Shown: positions 34,751 through 43,561, counted from the first letter of the stretch. The stretch is 64,000 nt of DNA from an uncultured Oscillospiraceae bacterium (GCA_949293315.1 CASFCH010000009.1:150427-214426); one strand, 5' to 3'. Notes: generated from the letters alone by a model not told the origin. Translations and numbers: made by a program.

Positions 34751-37246
34751 TTACCGCAAATACTTTCCGGTAATACTGGATGTGCTATTTGCAATCTGCC
34801 CGGGCGTGCCGGAGGCGACGATCCTGCCGCCGGCCTCCCCGCCGCCCGGCCCCATGTCGATGACATAGTCGGCATTGCGGATCACATCCAGATCGTGCTC
34901 AATGACGATGACGGTGGCGCCGTTTTCGATCAAGGTCTGGAATACGCCAAGCAGCGTCTGCACGTCAAGCGGGTGGAGGCCGATGGTGGGCTCGTCAAAG
35001 ACAAATACGGAGTCCGACTGCATCCTGCCCATTTCGCTGGCCAGCTTCAGCCGCTGCGCCTCCCCGCCGGAAAGGCTGGGCGTGGCCTCGCCCAATGTCA
35101 GGTATCCCAGCCCGAGGTGGCTGAGCACCTCCAGCCGCTGGCGGACGAGCTTGAGCTCCGAACAGGTATCCAGCGCAGCGGCGATGTCCATCGCCATCAG
35201 ATCGGGGAGCGCATATGTCTGACCGGTGCGGCTGTGATACCGTACAAGCTCTGCATCCTTTGCGTACCGGGAGCCGCGGCATTCCGGGCATGGAATGTCC
35301 ACATCCGGCAGGAACTGGACGTCCAGGCTGATGACGCCGGTTCCGTCGCACATGGGGCAGCGCAGCCGCCCCGTGTTGTAGGAAAAATCGCCCGCCTTAT
35401 AGCCCAGACGTTTGGCGTCGGGCGTTTTGGCGTAAATCTTACGCAGTTCGTCGTGCACATTTGCATACGTCGCCACAGTGGAGCGCACGTTGATGCCGAT
35501 CGGTGTGGCGTCGATCAGCCGGACACGCGTAATGCCCGCGGCCTCCACACGGCGCACGTGCGCGGGCAGCTTTGTCCCTGCGATGGAGGCCTCCAGTGCA
35601 GGGATCAGGCTCTCGAGAATCAGGGTGGTTTTGCCGGAGCCGGACACCCCCGTTACGGCGGTCAGCCTTCCCTTTGGGATGTCCGCCTCCAGCGGCTTTA
35701 CGGTGTGGATGGCGGATGTGGACAGGTGAATCCGTCCGGCGTCAAACACGTGCTCCGGGGAGACGCCCTTCCGTACCTGGATCTGCCCCCCGGCGAGGAA
35801 CGGCCCGATCCGGGAATTTTTATTGCGCATGATCTGCGGGACTGTGCCCTGCGCCACCACCTGTCCGCCGTCCGCGCCGGCGACCGGCCCGAGCTCGATG
35901 ACCCAGTCCGATTCCGAGAGGATCTGCGTGTCGTGGTCCACTAGCAGCACGGAGTTCCCGTCCGCGATCAGGTCCCGCATGACCGCCGTCAGCCCGACAA
36001 TATTAGAGGGGTGGAGGCCGATAGACGGCTCGTCCAGCACGTAGAGCACACCCGTTGTCCGGTTACGCACGGCGCGGGCCAGCTGCATCCGCTGGCGCTC
36101 CCCGGTGGATAGGGTGGATGCGGCGCGGTCCAGCGCCAGATATCCAAGCCCCAGGTCCATCAGCCGCCCGGCCGCCGTCTGAAAGGAGTCGCAGATGCTT
36201 TTCGCCATCGGCCGCATCTCCGCGGGCAGACTGTCCGGTACGCCGTCCACCCAGAGGACCAAATCGGTCAAGGTCATCCGGCAGGCCTCATCCAGCCCGA
36301 TGCCGCGCAGCCGGGGAGCCCTTGCATTCGGCGAAAGGCGCGTGCCGCCGCAGTCGGGGCAGCGGTCCTCCTTCAGGAATTTTTCAACCCGCTTCATCCC
36401 TTTTTCATCCTTGACCTTTGCGAGGGCATTTTCCACCGTGTAGACTGCGTTGTAATATGTGAAGTCCAGCTCGCCCGCCTGATTGGAATTTTTGGCATGA
36501 TAGAGGATATGCTTCTTGACGGCGGGGCCGTTGTAGACGATGTCCTTTTCCCGCTCTGTCAGATCGCGGAAGGGGACGTCTGTACGGACGCCCATCGCCC
36601 GACAGACGTCGGTCATCAGCGACCACATCAGCGTATTCCACGGGGCGACCGCGCCCTCGTCAATGGTGAGGGAGTCATCCGGGATCAGCGTATCCCGGTC
36701 CACCGTGCGCACGATCCCGGTCCCGCCGCAGGTACGGCAGGCCCCCTGGCTGTTGAAGGCCAGTTCCTCGGCCGATGGCGCAAAAAAGACCGCGCCGCAT
36801 TCCGGGCAGGTGAGGGACTGCCCCGCCGCTACGGCGAGTGTCGGGGGCAGGGAGTGGCCGTTTGGGCAGCGATGGCTGGCCAGCCGGGAAAACATCAGCC
36901 GCAGGCTGTTGAGCAGCTCCGTCCCGGTGCCAAAGGTGCTGCGGATCCCCGGAACGCCGGGCCGCTGGTGCAGCGCCAGCGCCGCGGGAACGTAGAGTAC
37001 CTCGTCCACATCGGCCTTCGCGGCCTGCGTCATGCGCCGGCGGGTATAGGTGGAGAGCGCCTCCAGATAACGCCGGGACCCCTCTGCATACAGGACCCCT
37101 AGCGCGAGAGAGGATTTTCCGGAGCCGGACACACCGGCAATGCCGACGATTCTGTTGAGCGGGATATCAACGTCAATATTTTTCAAATTGTGGACCCGCG
37201 CGCCCCGAATCTGTATGGACTGCGGTGCGTCTGTCTCGCGCCTCAT
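34751..37246 (-). CDS. UvrA2-like ABC ATPase (UvrA paralogue)
   Basis: 831 residues with two fused ABC ATPase halves. Walker A motifs are GVSGSGKSS near residue 35 and GVSGSGKTT in the second half. Zinc-binding pairs CPECG...CRTCG and CPDCG lie in the first half, and CPMCDGTG...CPECRGSRY in the second. Signatures include STGERQRMQLA and SLSGGEAQRLKLA with VFDEPTIGLHP. It is about 110 residues shorter than housekeeping UvrA (about 940). Such UvrA2/DrrC forms are linked to resistance against DNA-binding drugs. ATG 37246 has AGAGGTG upstream. It lies before the HNH gene in the same direction. Confidence 0.88.
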   Translation of the reverse strand: MRRETDAPQSIQIRGARVHNLKNIDVDIPLNRIVGIAGVSGSGKSSLALGVLYAEGSRRYLEALSTYTRRRMTQAAKADVDEVLYVPAALALHQRPGVPGIRSTFGTGTELLNSLRLMFSRLASHRCPNGHSLPPTLAVAAGQSLTCPECGAVFFAPSAEELAFNSQGACRTCGGTGIVRTVDRDTLIPDDSLTIDEGAVAPWNTLMWSLMTDVCRAMGVRTDVPFRDLTEREKDIVYNGPAVKKHILYHAKNSNQAGELDFTYYNAVYTVENALAKVKDEKGMKRVEKFLKEDRCPDCGGTRLSPNARAPRLRGIGLDEACRMTLTDLVLWVDGVPDSLPAEMRPMAKSICDSFQTAAGRLMDLGLGYLALDRAASTLSTGERQRMQLARAVRNRTTGVLYVLDEPSIGLHPSNIVGLTAVMRDLIADGNSVLLVDHDTQILSESDWVIELGPVAGADGGQVVAQGTVPQIMRNKNSRIGPFLAGGQIQVRKGVSPEHVFDAGRIHLSTSAIHTVKPLEADIPKGRLTAVTGVSGSGKTTLILESLIPALEASIAGTKLPAHVRRVEAAGITRVRLIDATPIGINVRSTVATYANVHDELRKIYAKTPDAKRLGYKAGDFSYNTGRLRCPMCDGTGVISLDVQFLPDVDIPCPECRGSRYAKDAELVRYHSRTGQTYALPDLMAMDIAAALDTCSELKLVRQRLEVLSHLGLGYLTLGEATPSLSGGEAQRLKLASEMGRMQSDSVFVFDEPTIGLHPLDVQTLLGVFQTLIENGATVIVIEHDLDVIRNADYVIDMGPGGGEAGGRIVASGTPGQIANSTSSITGKYLR

Positions 37247-37441
37247 GGGAGCACCTCTGTTTCCTCCCGCCGTGGTGACACACAGCGGATGTTTTAATGC
37301 TTTTATTATATCATATTTTAATACTGGGGGACAAGCTGAGCGGAATCCATGCAGCACCGGGGGCGGACGCGTTTTTTTTGGAAGAGGAGGAGCAAGGAAG
37401 CAGATGGATGGCTTATTTTCTGTCGCAGACAAAAAATAAGC

Positions 37442-37465
37442 CGGAGCAAAGCGAACTTTGCTCCG
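37442..37465 (-). terminator. Minus-strand terminator
   Basis: A 10-bp stem CGGAGCAAAG/CTTTGCTCCG with a 4-nt loop; the minus strand continues GGCTTATTTTTTG. Confidence 0.75.
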
Positions 37466-37610
37466 ACGTGTGTGAATGTTAGAAAGAAGATGTTTATAGC
37501 AAGAGTGAATGTATATATATTTCTATGATTCAACAAATGTTTTTTTGCCTGACTGATATGAAATGAAGTTTCGCCGCATGTGCGGGCAAAGAACTTCAAA
37601 ATAGAAAAAA

Positions 37611-37636
37611 CTGCGGTCGCGAATTTGCAACCGCAG
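37611..37636 (-). terminator. Probable original terminator of tRNA-Ser(GCU)
   Basis: Minus strand CTGCGGT...ACCGCAG hairpin followed by TTTTTT (37610-37605). It begins 3 nt after the displaced tRNA 3' end repeat at 37640-37652, the spacing expected for a tRNA terminator. Confidence 0.65.
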
Positions 37637-37639
37637 GTC

Positions 37640-37652
37640 TGGCGGAGAAGGG
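37640..37652 (-). repeat. 13-bp copy of the tRNA-Ser(GCU) 3' end (putative att site)
   Basis: TGGCGGAGAAGGG on the plus strand equals 41164-41176, the last 13 nt of the tRNA gene including CCA. The two copies are in direct orientation and 3,524 bp apart. Confidence 0.7.
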
Positions 37653-37834
37653 ATAGCTGTGGGTCAGAGTGTAGAATCCGTGCAGAGAAAGCCATCAGCG
37701 GACGAGTACGATCTCGATTGTCCTACCCGAACTGCTGGCGGAGGTGGAAAAGATCGCGGCATATGCGTTTAACGACACAACAATACAGAAATGGCTGCCG
37801 TGGGTGAAGGGCAGCGTTTGAACGCGGGCGACGC

Positions 37835-40570
37835 TTACTCCAGAGCGCGAAGAATCCGCTCCCGCTCTCTGCTGCCATTGGTGGCAAGCCGTAAAAAGGG
37901 AATTCCATATTTTCTCAAAATGGCGTCTTTGAGCGCATCGCGCCGAAGCTGCTCCGGACTGTTTTCATGGAAAGCAAAGCCATCCACTTCCACCACCAAT
38001 TTGCAGGACTTATCCTGCTTATAATAGATGACAAAATCCAAAGAAGCGCGGTTGTTGACATAAGTCAATTCTTCTTTGCTGAGGTTCTCCACGGTATTTA
38101 AGAGGTTGCGCAGCAGCATCCCCTGTGCGTAGCTGAAACGATCGTATTGCGGCTGTGTGAGGATTTCCTCCAACAGCACGCGGAGCGCCTCTTCTGATTG
38201 ATACCGTGCCGCCGGATTCATCTTGGCCTTCAGTGGGAGTAGCTTGCGGGAATACTGCTTATACAGCAGGTCGAAAACCGATACCACCTGACTTTCAATG
38301 ACATTTTCATCGAGCGTGCTGTACTGCATATAGCGGATCAGATCGCCGATGTTCTTTCCCTTTTTATAAAACAAATCGTGATCCGTAACCAAAACGAATT
38401 GCTTGACAGCACGGGATACAGCTACGTTTACCATATGGGGATCGTCCACGAATTCCAGGCCTTGCTGGCCCTGCCATGAACTATCCAATACGGTGGACAA
38501 TATCATCAAGTCTTTTTCACGTCCCTGATACTTGTGGACCGTATCGCTTTCGATCCCGTCCGGCATCAGGCTGCTGGCAACATTCGCCTGCTTGCGGTAC
38601 GGTGTTACAAAGCCGATCCGGCTATTCTCGGCTGCGAGATCGGGATTTTTCAAAATCTCTTCAACCGTTACATCCAGCTCCCGCTGATTATATGTTCCCC
38701 GTTTTTCTCCACGCGTAACTCTGCGCATATGGTTTCCCTCAGCCGTTTTATACAGTACAAGCGGGGTGTGGAACAAATCCGGATTCGTATAGGGAATCAG
38801 CTTGCCGTCATAATATTTTTGATTGCAGAATTCGATGATTTGAGGGTGACAGCGGTAATGCTCTCGGAGGACGACGCGCGGCAGATGATCGCCGTATAAC
38901 GCGATGATAGAGGACAGAATGCTGTGGTTAAAATAGTTGTATACGGGCTCCGGCGGAATGTTTTTCAACTGAGGTTGGATTTTTTGATCGGTGATCTGGG
39001 GAAGCTGTTTTAGATCGCCTACCACAATGACATTGCGGCAACAGGAAAAAACCAGCACACCGGTAATCAAGTCCACCTGTGACGCTTCATCGATAATGAC
39101 ATAATCAAGCAAATAGTTCTGCGGAATGGAGCGGCGCAAGGCATGCGTCGTACTGAGGATAATGGGGTAGGCCGCGATAAACTGCTGGAATATTACCTTA
39201 AAGTTCCTTATTGTAAAGCTGCCGTAGGTTTGGCCGCTGTGGCTTTGATATAGACACTTGCGAAACAGCTTTTCAGAAACCTGTTGATGCTGTTCCAGCA
39301 GTGTGTCAAACGAGGCGCTGTTCAGCCGCCCCTCCAAAGAGGCGATATCATTCTCCAGTTTTTGAATTTGCTTTTGGTAAAATGCCCGTTCAAGCAACAG
39401 CAATACAGGCGTCTTCTTCTGCTGCATCTTTCGGAAAGCGCCCCGGTATTTTATGAGCATTTTCAGCTTGTATGTCAGCTTTTCCGTATACTCGTATTCT
39501 TTTGCCAGAGAGGTTTCCACCAGGAAAGAAAGAATACGGTTTGAATTTGCTCTGAGCAGGGGGAGCTTTTTAATTTCGGCCACATCCTGACGGCTGTAAT
39601 ACTCATTGAAATGCTCCTGCTCCAGCTGCCATGCCTGCAATTCCTGTTTCAGCTGCGCCCTTTTTCGATCGATCTTCAACAGGGTGTTCAGCCGCACATT
39701 CAAGCTCTTAATCATTTGGACAAGATCTTCCCTTTTTTCGGGACAGTCCCAATCATCTACATGGGCCACCGGTGGATGGGCGAAAAAAGCTTCTTGATTC
39801 GCCTTTTTCCCAAGTAATGCCGTGAGAAAACCGTAGCCTTTCTTTTCCATTTTTTCAATCACATTTTTGACCGCCTCATTGTTATTGGAAACCACTGCCA
39901 CGGTTTTTCCCTGAATCGTTACAAGGTTTGCTAAGATGTTCAAAATTGTTTGTGTTTTTCCTGTACCAGGCGGCCCCTCAATCACGGATATGGAATGGGT
40001 AAGGGCGTTTTCAAGCGCAGCTTTCTGGCTGAGATTAAAACGGAACGGGAAAATGACACCGTCCATAGACGGCGTTCTGTTCTCAACAGGCTGACGATTC
40101 AAATACCGTCCTAACACGCTTTCCGGATGAACAAAGGTTAGCTGATCCATCTCTTTCTTTAAAAAAGCCTCGATCTCCGGTTCATTTGCTGTGTACCCTG
40201 AAATCTCATGCAAATACGCTAGGATCTGCTGAGCCTTTTCACGGGAGGCTCCATTTTCCACAAGCGAGAGCTCTTTAGACGTTACCGTTTGCCAAGCGTC
40301 GCTTTTTTGGATAATCCGTATGCGGTATCCAAAATCGAGTATGAGCCGGGGTTCATAAACGGGCATTCCGTTCACATAGGCCACCTTTCCAGTGAAGTCG
40401 AGTTTTTTGGGTTTTTCCAGGACCATCACGTTTGCCTCGTTATAAGAATAGGAATGTCCGTCAATATAGGTTATCTGTATTTTATTGGTGTCGGGAACAG
40501 GGGAATGGGTGGCAACCGCCTCCGTTTTGTCCTCGCCTTTGACGAGGATCATTTCTTTTTCTATGTTCAT
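37835..40570 (-). CDS. SF1 (Upf1-like) helicase with C-terminal nuclease-like domain
   Basis: 911 residues. The N-terminal 195 residues are of unknown fold. The SF1 helicase core follows: motif I EGPPGTGKTQT (Lys205), motif II IIDEASQVD (Asp494-Glu495), GDLKQLPQI (motif III), REHYRCHPQI (IV), HKYQGREKDLMI (V) and NVAVSRAVKQ (VI), with a long insertion of about 230 residues between motifs Ia and II. The last 75 residues (LDFVIYYKQD, VVEVDGFAFH, LRRDALKDAILRKYGIPFLRL) resemble DUF559/DUF2726-type endonucleases of the Vsr/PD-(D/E)xK class. Helicase-nuclease fusions of this kind occur in phage defence. AAAGGAT precedes the ATG. It is the only intact gene in the tRNA-bounded islet. Confidence 0.85.
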   Translation of the reverse strand: MNIEKEMILVKGEDKTEAVATHSPVPDTNKIQITYIDGHSYSYNEANVMVLEKPKKLDFTGKVAYVNGMPVYEPRLILDFGYRIRIIQKSDAWQTVTSKELSLVENGASREKAQQILAYLHEISGYTANEPEIEAFLKKEMDQLTFVHPESVLGRYLNRQPVENRTPSMDGVIFPFRFNLSQKAALENALTHSISVIEGPPGTGKTQTILNILANLVTIQGKTVAVVSNNNEAVKNVIEKMEKKGYGFLTALLGKKANQEAFFAHPPVAHVDDWDCPEKREDLVQMIKSLNVRLNTLLKIDRKRAQLKQELQAWQLEQEHFNEYYSRQDVAEIKKLPLLRANSNRILSFLVETSLAKEYEYTEKLTYKLKMLIKYRGAFRKMQQKKTPVLLLLERAFYQKQIQKLENDIASLEGRLNSASFDTLLEQHQQVSEKLFRKCLYQSHSGQTYGSFTIRNFKVIFQQFIAAYPIILSTTHALRRSIPQNYLLDYVIIDEASQVDLITGVLVFSCCRNVIVVGDLKQLPQITDQKIQPQLKNIPPEPVYNYFNHSILSSIIALYGDHLPRVVLREHYRCHPQIIEFCNQKYYDGKLIPYTNPDLFHTPLVLYKTAEGNHMRRVTRGEKRGTYNQRELDVTVEEILKNPDLAAENSRIGFVTPYRKQANVASSLMPDGIESDTVHKYQGREKDLMILSTVLDSSWQGQQGLEFVDDPHMVNVAVSRAVKQFVLVTDHDLFYKKGKNIGDLIRYMQYSTLDENVIESQVVSVFDLLYKQYSRKLLPLKAKMNPAARYQSEEALRVLLEEILTQPQYDRFSYAQGMLLRNLLNTVENLSKEELTYVNNRASLDFVIYYKQDKSCKLVVEVDGFAFHENSPEQLRRDALKDAILRKYGIPFLRLATNGSRERERILRALE

Positions 40571-40635
40571 AATACGATATCCTTTGAAAACTCAATACTT
40601 TTTGTGCAGATATTAAAAGTATAACTATGTCTTAA

Positions 40636-40664
40636 ATTTTATCATTAATTTAAATGATTTTCAA
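40636..40664 (-). promoter_or_regulatory. Promoter of the helicase-nuclease gene
   Basis: Minus strand TTGAAA (40664-40659), 17 bp, TAAAAT (40641-40636), in an AT-rich region about 65 bp before the start codon. Confidence 0.6.
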
Positions 40665-40915
40665 TATATATATAAAATATCAAATTTTATAAGTGGATAT
40701 ACCGCCTTGTATAAATTTAATAAAGTCCTCTAATACTGTTGAAGACAAAGTCTCTTTTTCAATCTGATCTTATCTATTTATACGATTTCACACCGTTCCG
40801 GCATACGATTAGGGCAAAAGCAGGGACAGGAAAATCTGATAACACAATATAACGAGGTGCGGTAATCGGGAAGCTATGATGTGTGTACGAATATATGATT
40901 TTGGAGGATTACAAA

Positions 40916-41050
40916 ATGGAACAGTACATTTAAAACGAGCTAATTGGGGTGCTGCTTTTGCGATCCGATGCGAAGACGTTTTCCCGGATCTGTCGTTGCG
41001 ATGGTTCAAGAGCCTTTGTTATCATGAAAAAGATGTCTGTTTTTAAGTAG
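40916..41050 (+). pseudogene. Small ORF with an in-frame TAA at codon 6
   Basis: GGAGG stands 8 nt before ATG 40916, which reads MEQYI then TAA (40931-40933). The same frame stays open for another 38 codons (NELIGVLLLRSDAKTF... to VFK) before TAG at 41048. The downstream part reads like a real small protein. It could be a nonsense-mutated islet gene or a five-residue leader. No family recognised. Confidence 0.3.
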
Positions 41051-41121
41051 CCACGCGAGTAGCCATAGAGCAATTTTTTATAATTTTATGCAATTTTTTA
41101 AAATTGATTTAAGGGCAAACG

Positions 41122-41154
41122 AAAAGCCCGCAGCCGTTGATACTGCGAGCTTTT
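41122..41154 (-). terminator. Terminator downstream of tRNA-Ser(GCU)
   Basis: Minus-strand AAAAGCTCGCAG pairs with CTGCGGGCTTTT around a 9-nt loop. It begins 9 nt after the tRNA 3' end and lies inside the islet. Confidence 0.8.
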
Positions 41155-41163
41155 CGTTGATAA

Positions 41164-41254
41164 TGGCGGAGAAGGGGAGACTCGAACTCCCGCGCCGGTT
41201 ACCCGACCTACGCCCTTAGCAGGGGCGCCTCGTCACCAACTTGAGTACTTCTCC
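41164..41254 (-). tRNA. tRNA-Ser (anticodon GCU)
   Basis: 91 nt. Acceptor GGAGAAG pairs with CTTCTCC, the anticodon loop is CTGCTAA, a long class-II variable arm is present, the T-loop is GTTCGAGTC, and CCA is encoded. It reads on the minus strand, downstream of the second tRNA-Ser. Its last 13 nt are repeated at 37640-37652. Confidence 0.96.
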
Positions 41255-41295
41255 ATGGTAACTTGATTATCTAAAATATGCATTTGTGTGCAGAT

Positions 41296-41384
41296 TGGCG
41301 GAGAGAGTGGGATTCGAACCCACGGTACGTTGCCGTACGACGGTTTTCAAGACCGTTCCGTTATAACCACTTCGGTATCTCTCC
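41296..41384 (-). tRNA. tRNA-Ser (anticodon UGA)
   Basis: 89 nt. Acceptor GGAGAGA pairs with TCTCTCC, the anticodon loop is CTTGAAA, a long variable arm is present, the T-loop is GTTCGAATC, and CCA is encoded. It is separated by 41 bp from tRNA-Ser(GCU) and co-transcribed with it. Confidence 0.96.
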
Positions 41385-41524
41385 ACGTGATGCAACATTG
41401 ATTTTATCATATAAGAATGCCCTTTGTCAAGGATTTTCTTTTGGAATTTGCGGGTGGGAGGGGGAGGATTTTCCCCCCCCTGCAAACCGCAGGGCTGCCC
41501 CATCCCAACTGCGCAAACGCGCGA

Positions 41525-41558
41525 ACGGCCCCTGCCCAATCGACCGGACAGGGGCCGT
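41525..41558. terminator. Hairpin after the GH36-like gene
   Basis: A 10-bp stem ACGGCCCCTG/CAGGGGCCGT with a 14-nt loop lies just past the stop of the 41564-43516 gene. The T-run is on the plus side (GATTTTTATT), so on the minus strand it is weaker than a standard terminator. Confidence 0.5.
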
Positions 41559-41563
41559 GATTT

Positions 41564-43516
41564 TTATTCGGCGTCGACTGCGAACAGCCGGATCTCGCGG
41601 GGGGCAAGCTCTAATTCCAGCGCCCCTGCCGCATTCAGTGTGGGGCCGCCCTCGGGATAGATTGTCCGCAGGGTGTGGCTGCCGCGCAGGGAGTATTTCT
41701 CCAGCGGGACGGTGAATTTCTGCGGCCGGCCGGCCGGATTGCGGACGATGACGTAGCCTTTCCCCTCTTCAAATGCGGCATAGCCGTAGCACTCGCCGTT
41801 TTTGGGGACCCCGCCAAAAAATTCAGAGTGGCGCAGAATATGGAAATTTTCCTCCGCCCAGTTCAAGATCCTGGCGTTGATCTCCCACTTCTCATCGTCA
41901 AACATGGAGGGGCTGTAGTACAGCTCCACAAATCCGGTGCCGCGCATCATGCACATGAGCAGGTATTTGGTGAATTCCTCACCGGTGTAGCAGACGGTTT
42001 TGTGGGATCTGGCCGGCAGCGGGGGATTGTAGTTTTTCTTGCCGTAGCAGGGCTCGTGATTGTAAATGCAGCTGGCGGGGAACTGCTGCTGACGCACCAC
42101 ATAGTAGTCGTAGTACCGGCCGTCGCGGTAATTGAGGCACTGATCCAGATTGCTGCCGTCGCCCTCGTAGTACATATCTGCGCTGTTGTTGAGCCACACG
42201 GAGTCCACCCATTTGAGGAACCAGGGGCTGCAGTGGGAGTAGGAGGTCAGGTTGAGGTAGACGTCGGGGTTCACGGCGCGCAGGCGCTCAAATCCGGCGA
42301 GCCACTGCTCCCACAGGAAGGTGTAATAGTAGACGCCCTTTTCCTCCTTCCCGCCGGCGGGGTGGCCGTGCTTTTTGCTGCGGCAGGCCTGTGCGGAAAA
42401 GCCGTCCAGTTTAAAGTAGTTGACGTTGTAGTCCTTCATGAACCCGATCATCCGGTCGATCAGGGCGTCGATATATTTCGGCGCGCCGGTGCAGATATCA
42501 AGTGATTGGCGGCACGGGTAATAGCCGATTTTTTTCAGGTTCTTGGCGTATCGGTCCTGCTCGGTGTAGCCGCCGCGCGGGCCGAACCAGACGCCAAAGC
42601 CGGAGCCGAGCTCCTCCATGAGCTTTTTCTCCTCCGCAAAACCGTGGGGGAAACGCTCTTTTCGGAAGGCCCAGAATTCCGGCTTTTTATAGTCGACCCA
42701 GCCGTCGTCCACCACGTAGCTGTCGAGCGGACGGACGCCGTGCTCCCGCAGGCCCTTTTCCACCGCACGGAACGACTCGGCGATATTGTCGGAGGTGATA
42801 TCCAGCATATTGTCATACCAGGAGTTGAACTGCAGGCGGAAGCGCTCCGGCCGGGCGAAGGTGCGCATATAGGCGAAAAAGGCGTTGTGGCAGGCGTCGT
42901 ATGTGGCGGCGTCCGCCGCGCCGACCACACAGGTGTGGAACGGCACACTGCCGTCCGATGAACGGATATCCCGCAGCGGGCGCCCGGAGTAGACGGTGCA
43001 CTGTGCGGTATCCCCGTGGATTTTATTGTCACAGGTGGGGAATTCTCCGCCCATAAAGAAGGAGCGCGGATAGATGGGCTGCCCGAGTGTCATGATGTAT
43101 TTTGGAATGTGGACGCGGTGCTCAGGGAGCGGGATGCTCCACCGGAAATCGTCGGGCGCAAGCATGATTGTAAAGTATGTCAGCTTGTCGATCTCGATTC
43201 CCTCAGGGGCGTCAAGCAGCGTGGCCTGCGCGTGGAAAAAGTCGCCCTTGCCGGCCCAAAGCGCAAATTTTATATTGAAATCGCCGCTGTGAAGGGAAAG
43301 AGTGAGAGAATTTTCTGATTTGTCAAGTAATTCGGCTTTACACATATCGGAGCTGAGCGCCTGCGTCGTATGGCCGCGCCGATAAGTCAGTGTGAACAGC
43401 GTTTGGGGAGGAAGGGATTCCCCCGTCTTTTCGTTATGAAAGCAGAGCGTCGGCGTCTGCGATTCCAAGTTTAAGGTAAGCCGGAGCTTGCCGGCGTGTA
43501 TGAGTTCCTGCTCCAT
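41564..43516 (-). CDS. GH36-like glycoside hydrolase (alpha-galactosidase type), cytoplasmic
   Basis: 650 residues without signal peptide. An N-terminal beta-rich domain (about 1-220) is followed by a TIM barrel with FNSWYDN, SYVVDDGWVDY, FGVWFGPRGG, the nucleophile-type YFKLDGF and LTSYSHCSPW, then WLNNSADMYYEGDG and a C-terminal beta domain. The DDGW and KLD patterns belong to clan GH-D, most like GH36. The exact substrate is uncertain (alpha-galactoside or alpha-GalNAc). AAGGATGG lies before the ATG. It is divergent from the phosphoesterase-isomerase-GH16 operon. Confidence 0.75.
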   Translation of the reverse strand: MEQELIHAGKLRLTLNLESQTPTLCFHNEKTGESLPPQTLFTLTYRRGHTTQALSSDMCKAELLDKSENSLTLSLHSGDFNIKFALWAGKGDFFHAQATLLDAPEGIEIDKLTYFTIMLAPDDFRWSIPLPEHRVHIPKYIMTLGQPIYPRSFFMGGEFPTCDNKIHGDTAQCTVYSGRPLRDIRSSDGSVPFHTCVVGAADAATYDACHNAFFAYMRTFARPERFRLQFNSWYDNMLDITSDNIAESFRAVEKGLREHGVRPLDSYVVDDGWVDYKKPEFWAFRKERFPHGFAEEKKLMEELGSGFGVWFGPRGGYTEQDRYAKNLKKIGYYPCRQSLDICTGAPKYIDALIDRMIGFMKDYNVNYFKLDGFSAQACRSKKHGHPAGGKEEKGVYYYTFLWEQWLAGFERLRAVNPDVYLNLTSYSHCSPWFLKWVDSVWLNNSADMYYEGDGSNLDQCLNYRDGRYYDYYVVRQQQFPASCIYNHEPCYGKKNYNPPLPARSHKTVCYTGEEFTKYLLMCMMRGTGFVELYYSPSMFDDEKWEINARILNWAEENFHILRHSEFFGGVPKNGECYGYAAFEEGKGYVIVRNPAGRPQKFTVPLEKYSLRGSHTLRTIYPEGGPTLNAAGALELELAPREIRLFAVDAE

Positions 43517-43561
43517 GGTAGCACCATCCTTTAAATTTTCATGATCGATGAAAGTCAGCTT

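Larger units (their letters stand above)
37247..37834. other. Intergenic region holding two terminators and a tRNA-end repeat
   Basis: No intact gene. On the plus strand 37685-37821 there is a start-less frame whose end reads like a helical protein tail (SIVLPELLAEVEKIAAYAF...WLPWVKGSV, stop at 37819-37821), probably a gene remnant. Minus-strand terminators lie at 37442-37465 and 37611-37636, and the 13-bp tRNA-Ser repeat at 37640-37652. Confidence 0.5.
40571..41163. other. AT-rich region between helicase gene and tRNA
   Basis: Holds the helicase promoter (40636-40664), a small interrupted ORF (40916-41050), a GTAGCCA...GTAGCCA direct repeat around 41047-41068, and the tRNA terminator (41122-41154). 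I see no integrase or excisionase gene. Confidence 0.5.
37640..41176. mobile_element. tRNA-Ser-bounded islet carrying a helicase-nuclease gene
   Basis: Bounded by perfect 13-bp direct repeats of the tRNA-Ser(GCU) 3' end. Inside are the 911-residue helicase-nuclease gene, a small plus-strand ORF with an in-frame stop (40916-41050), and a new terminator for the tRNA (41122-41154). The displaced tRNA end is followed immediately by what looks like the original tRNA terminator. This is the footprint of tyrosine-recombinase integration at a tRNA 3' end. No integrase gene is visible, so the islet is either decayed or mobilised in trans. The boundaries rest on the repeat only. Confidence 0.6.
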
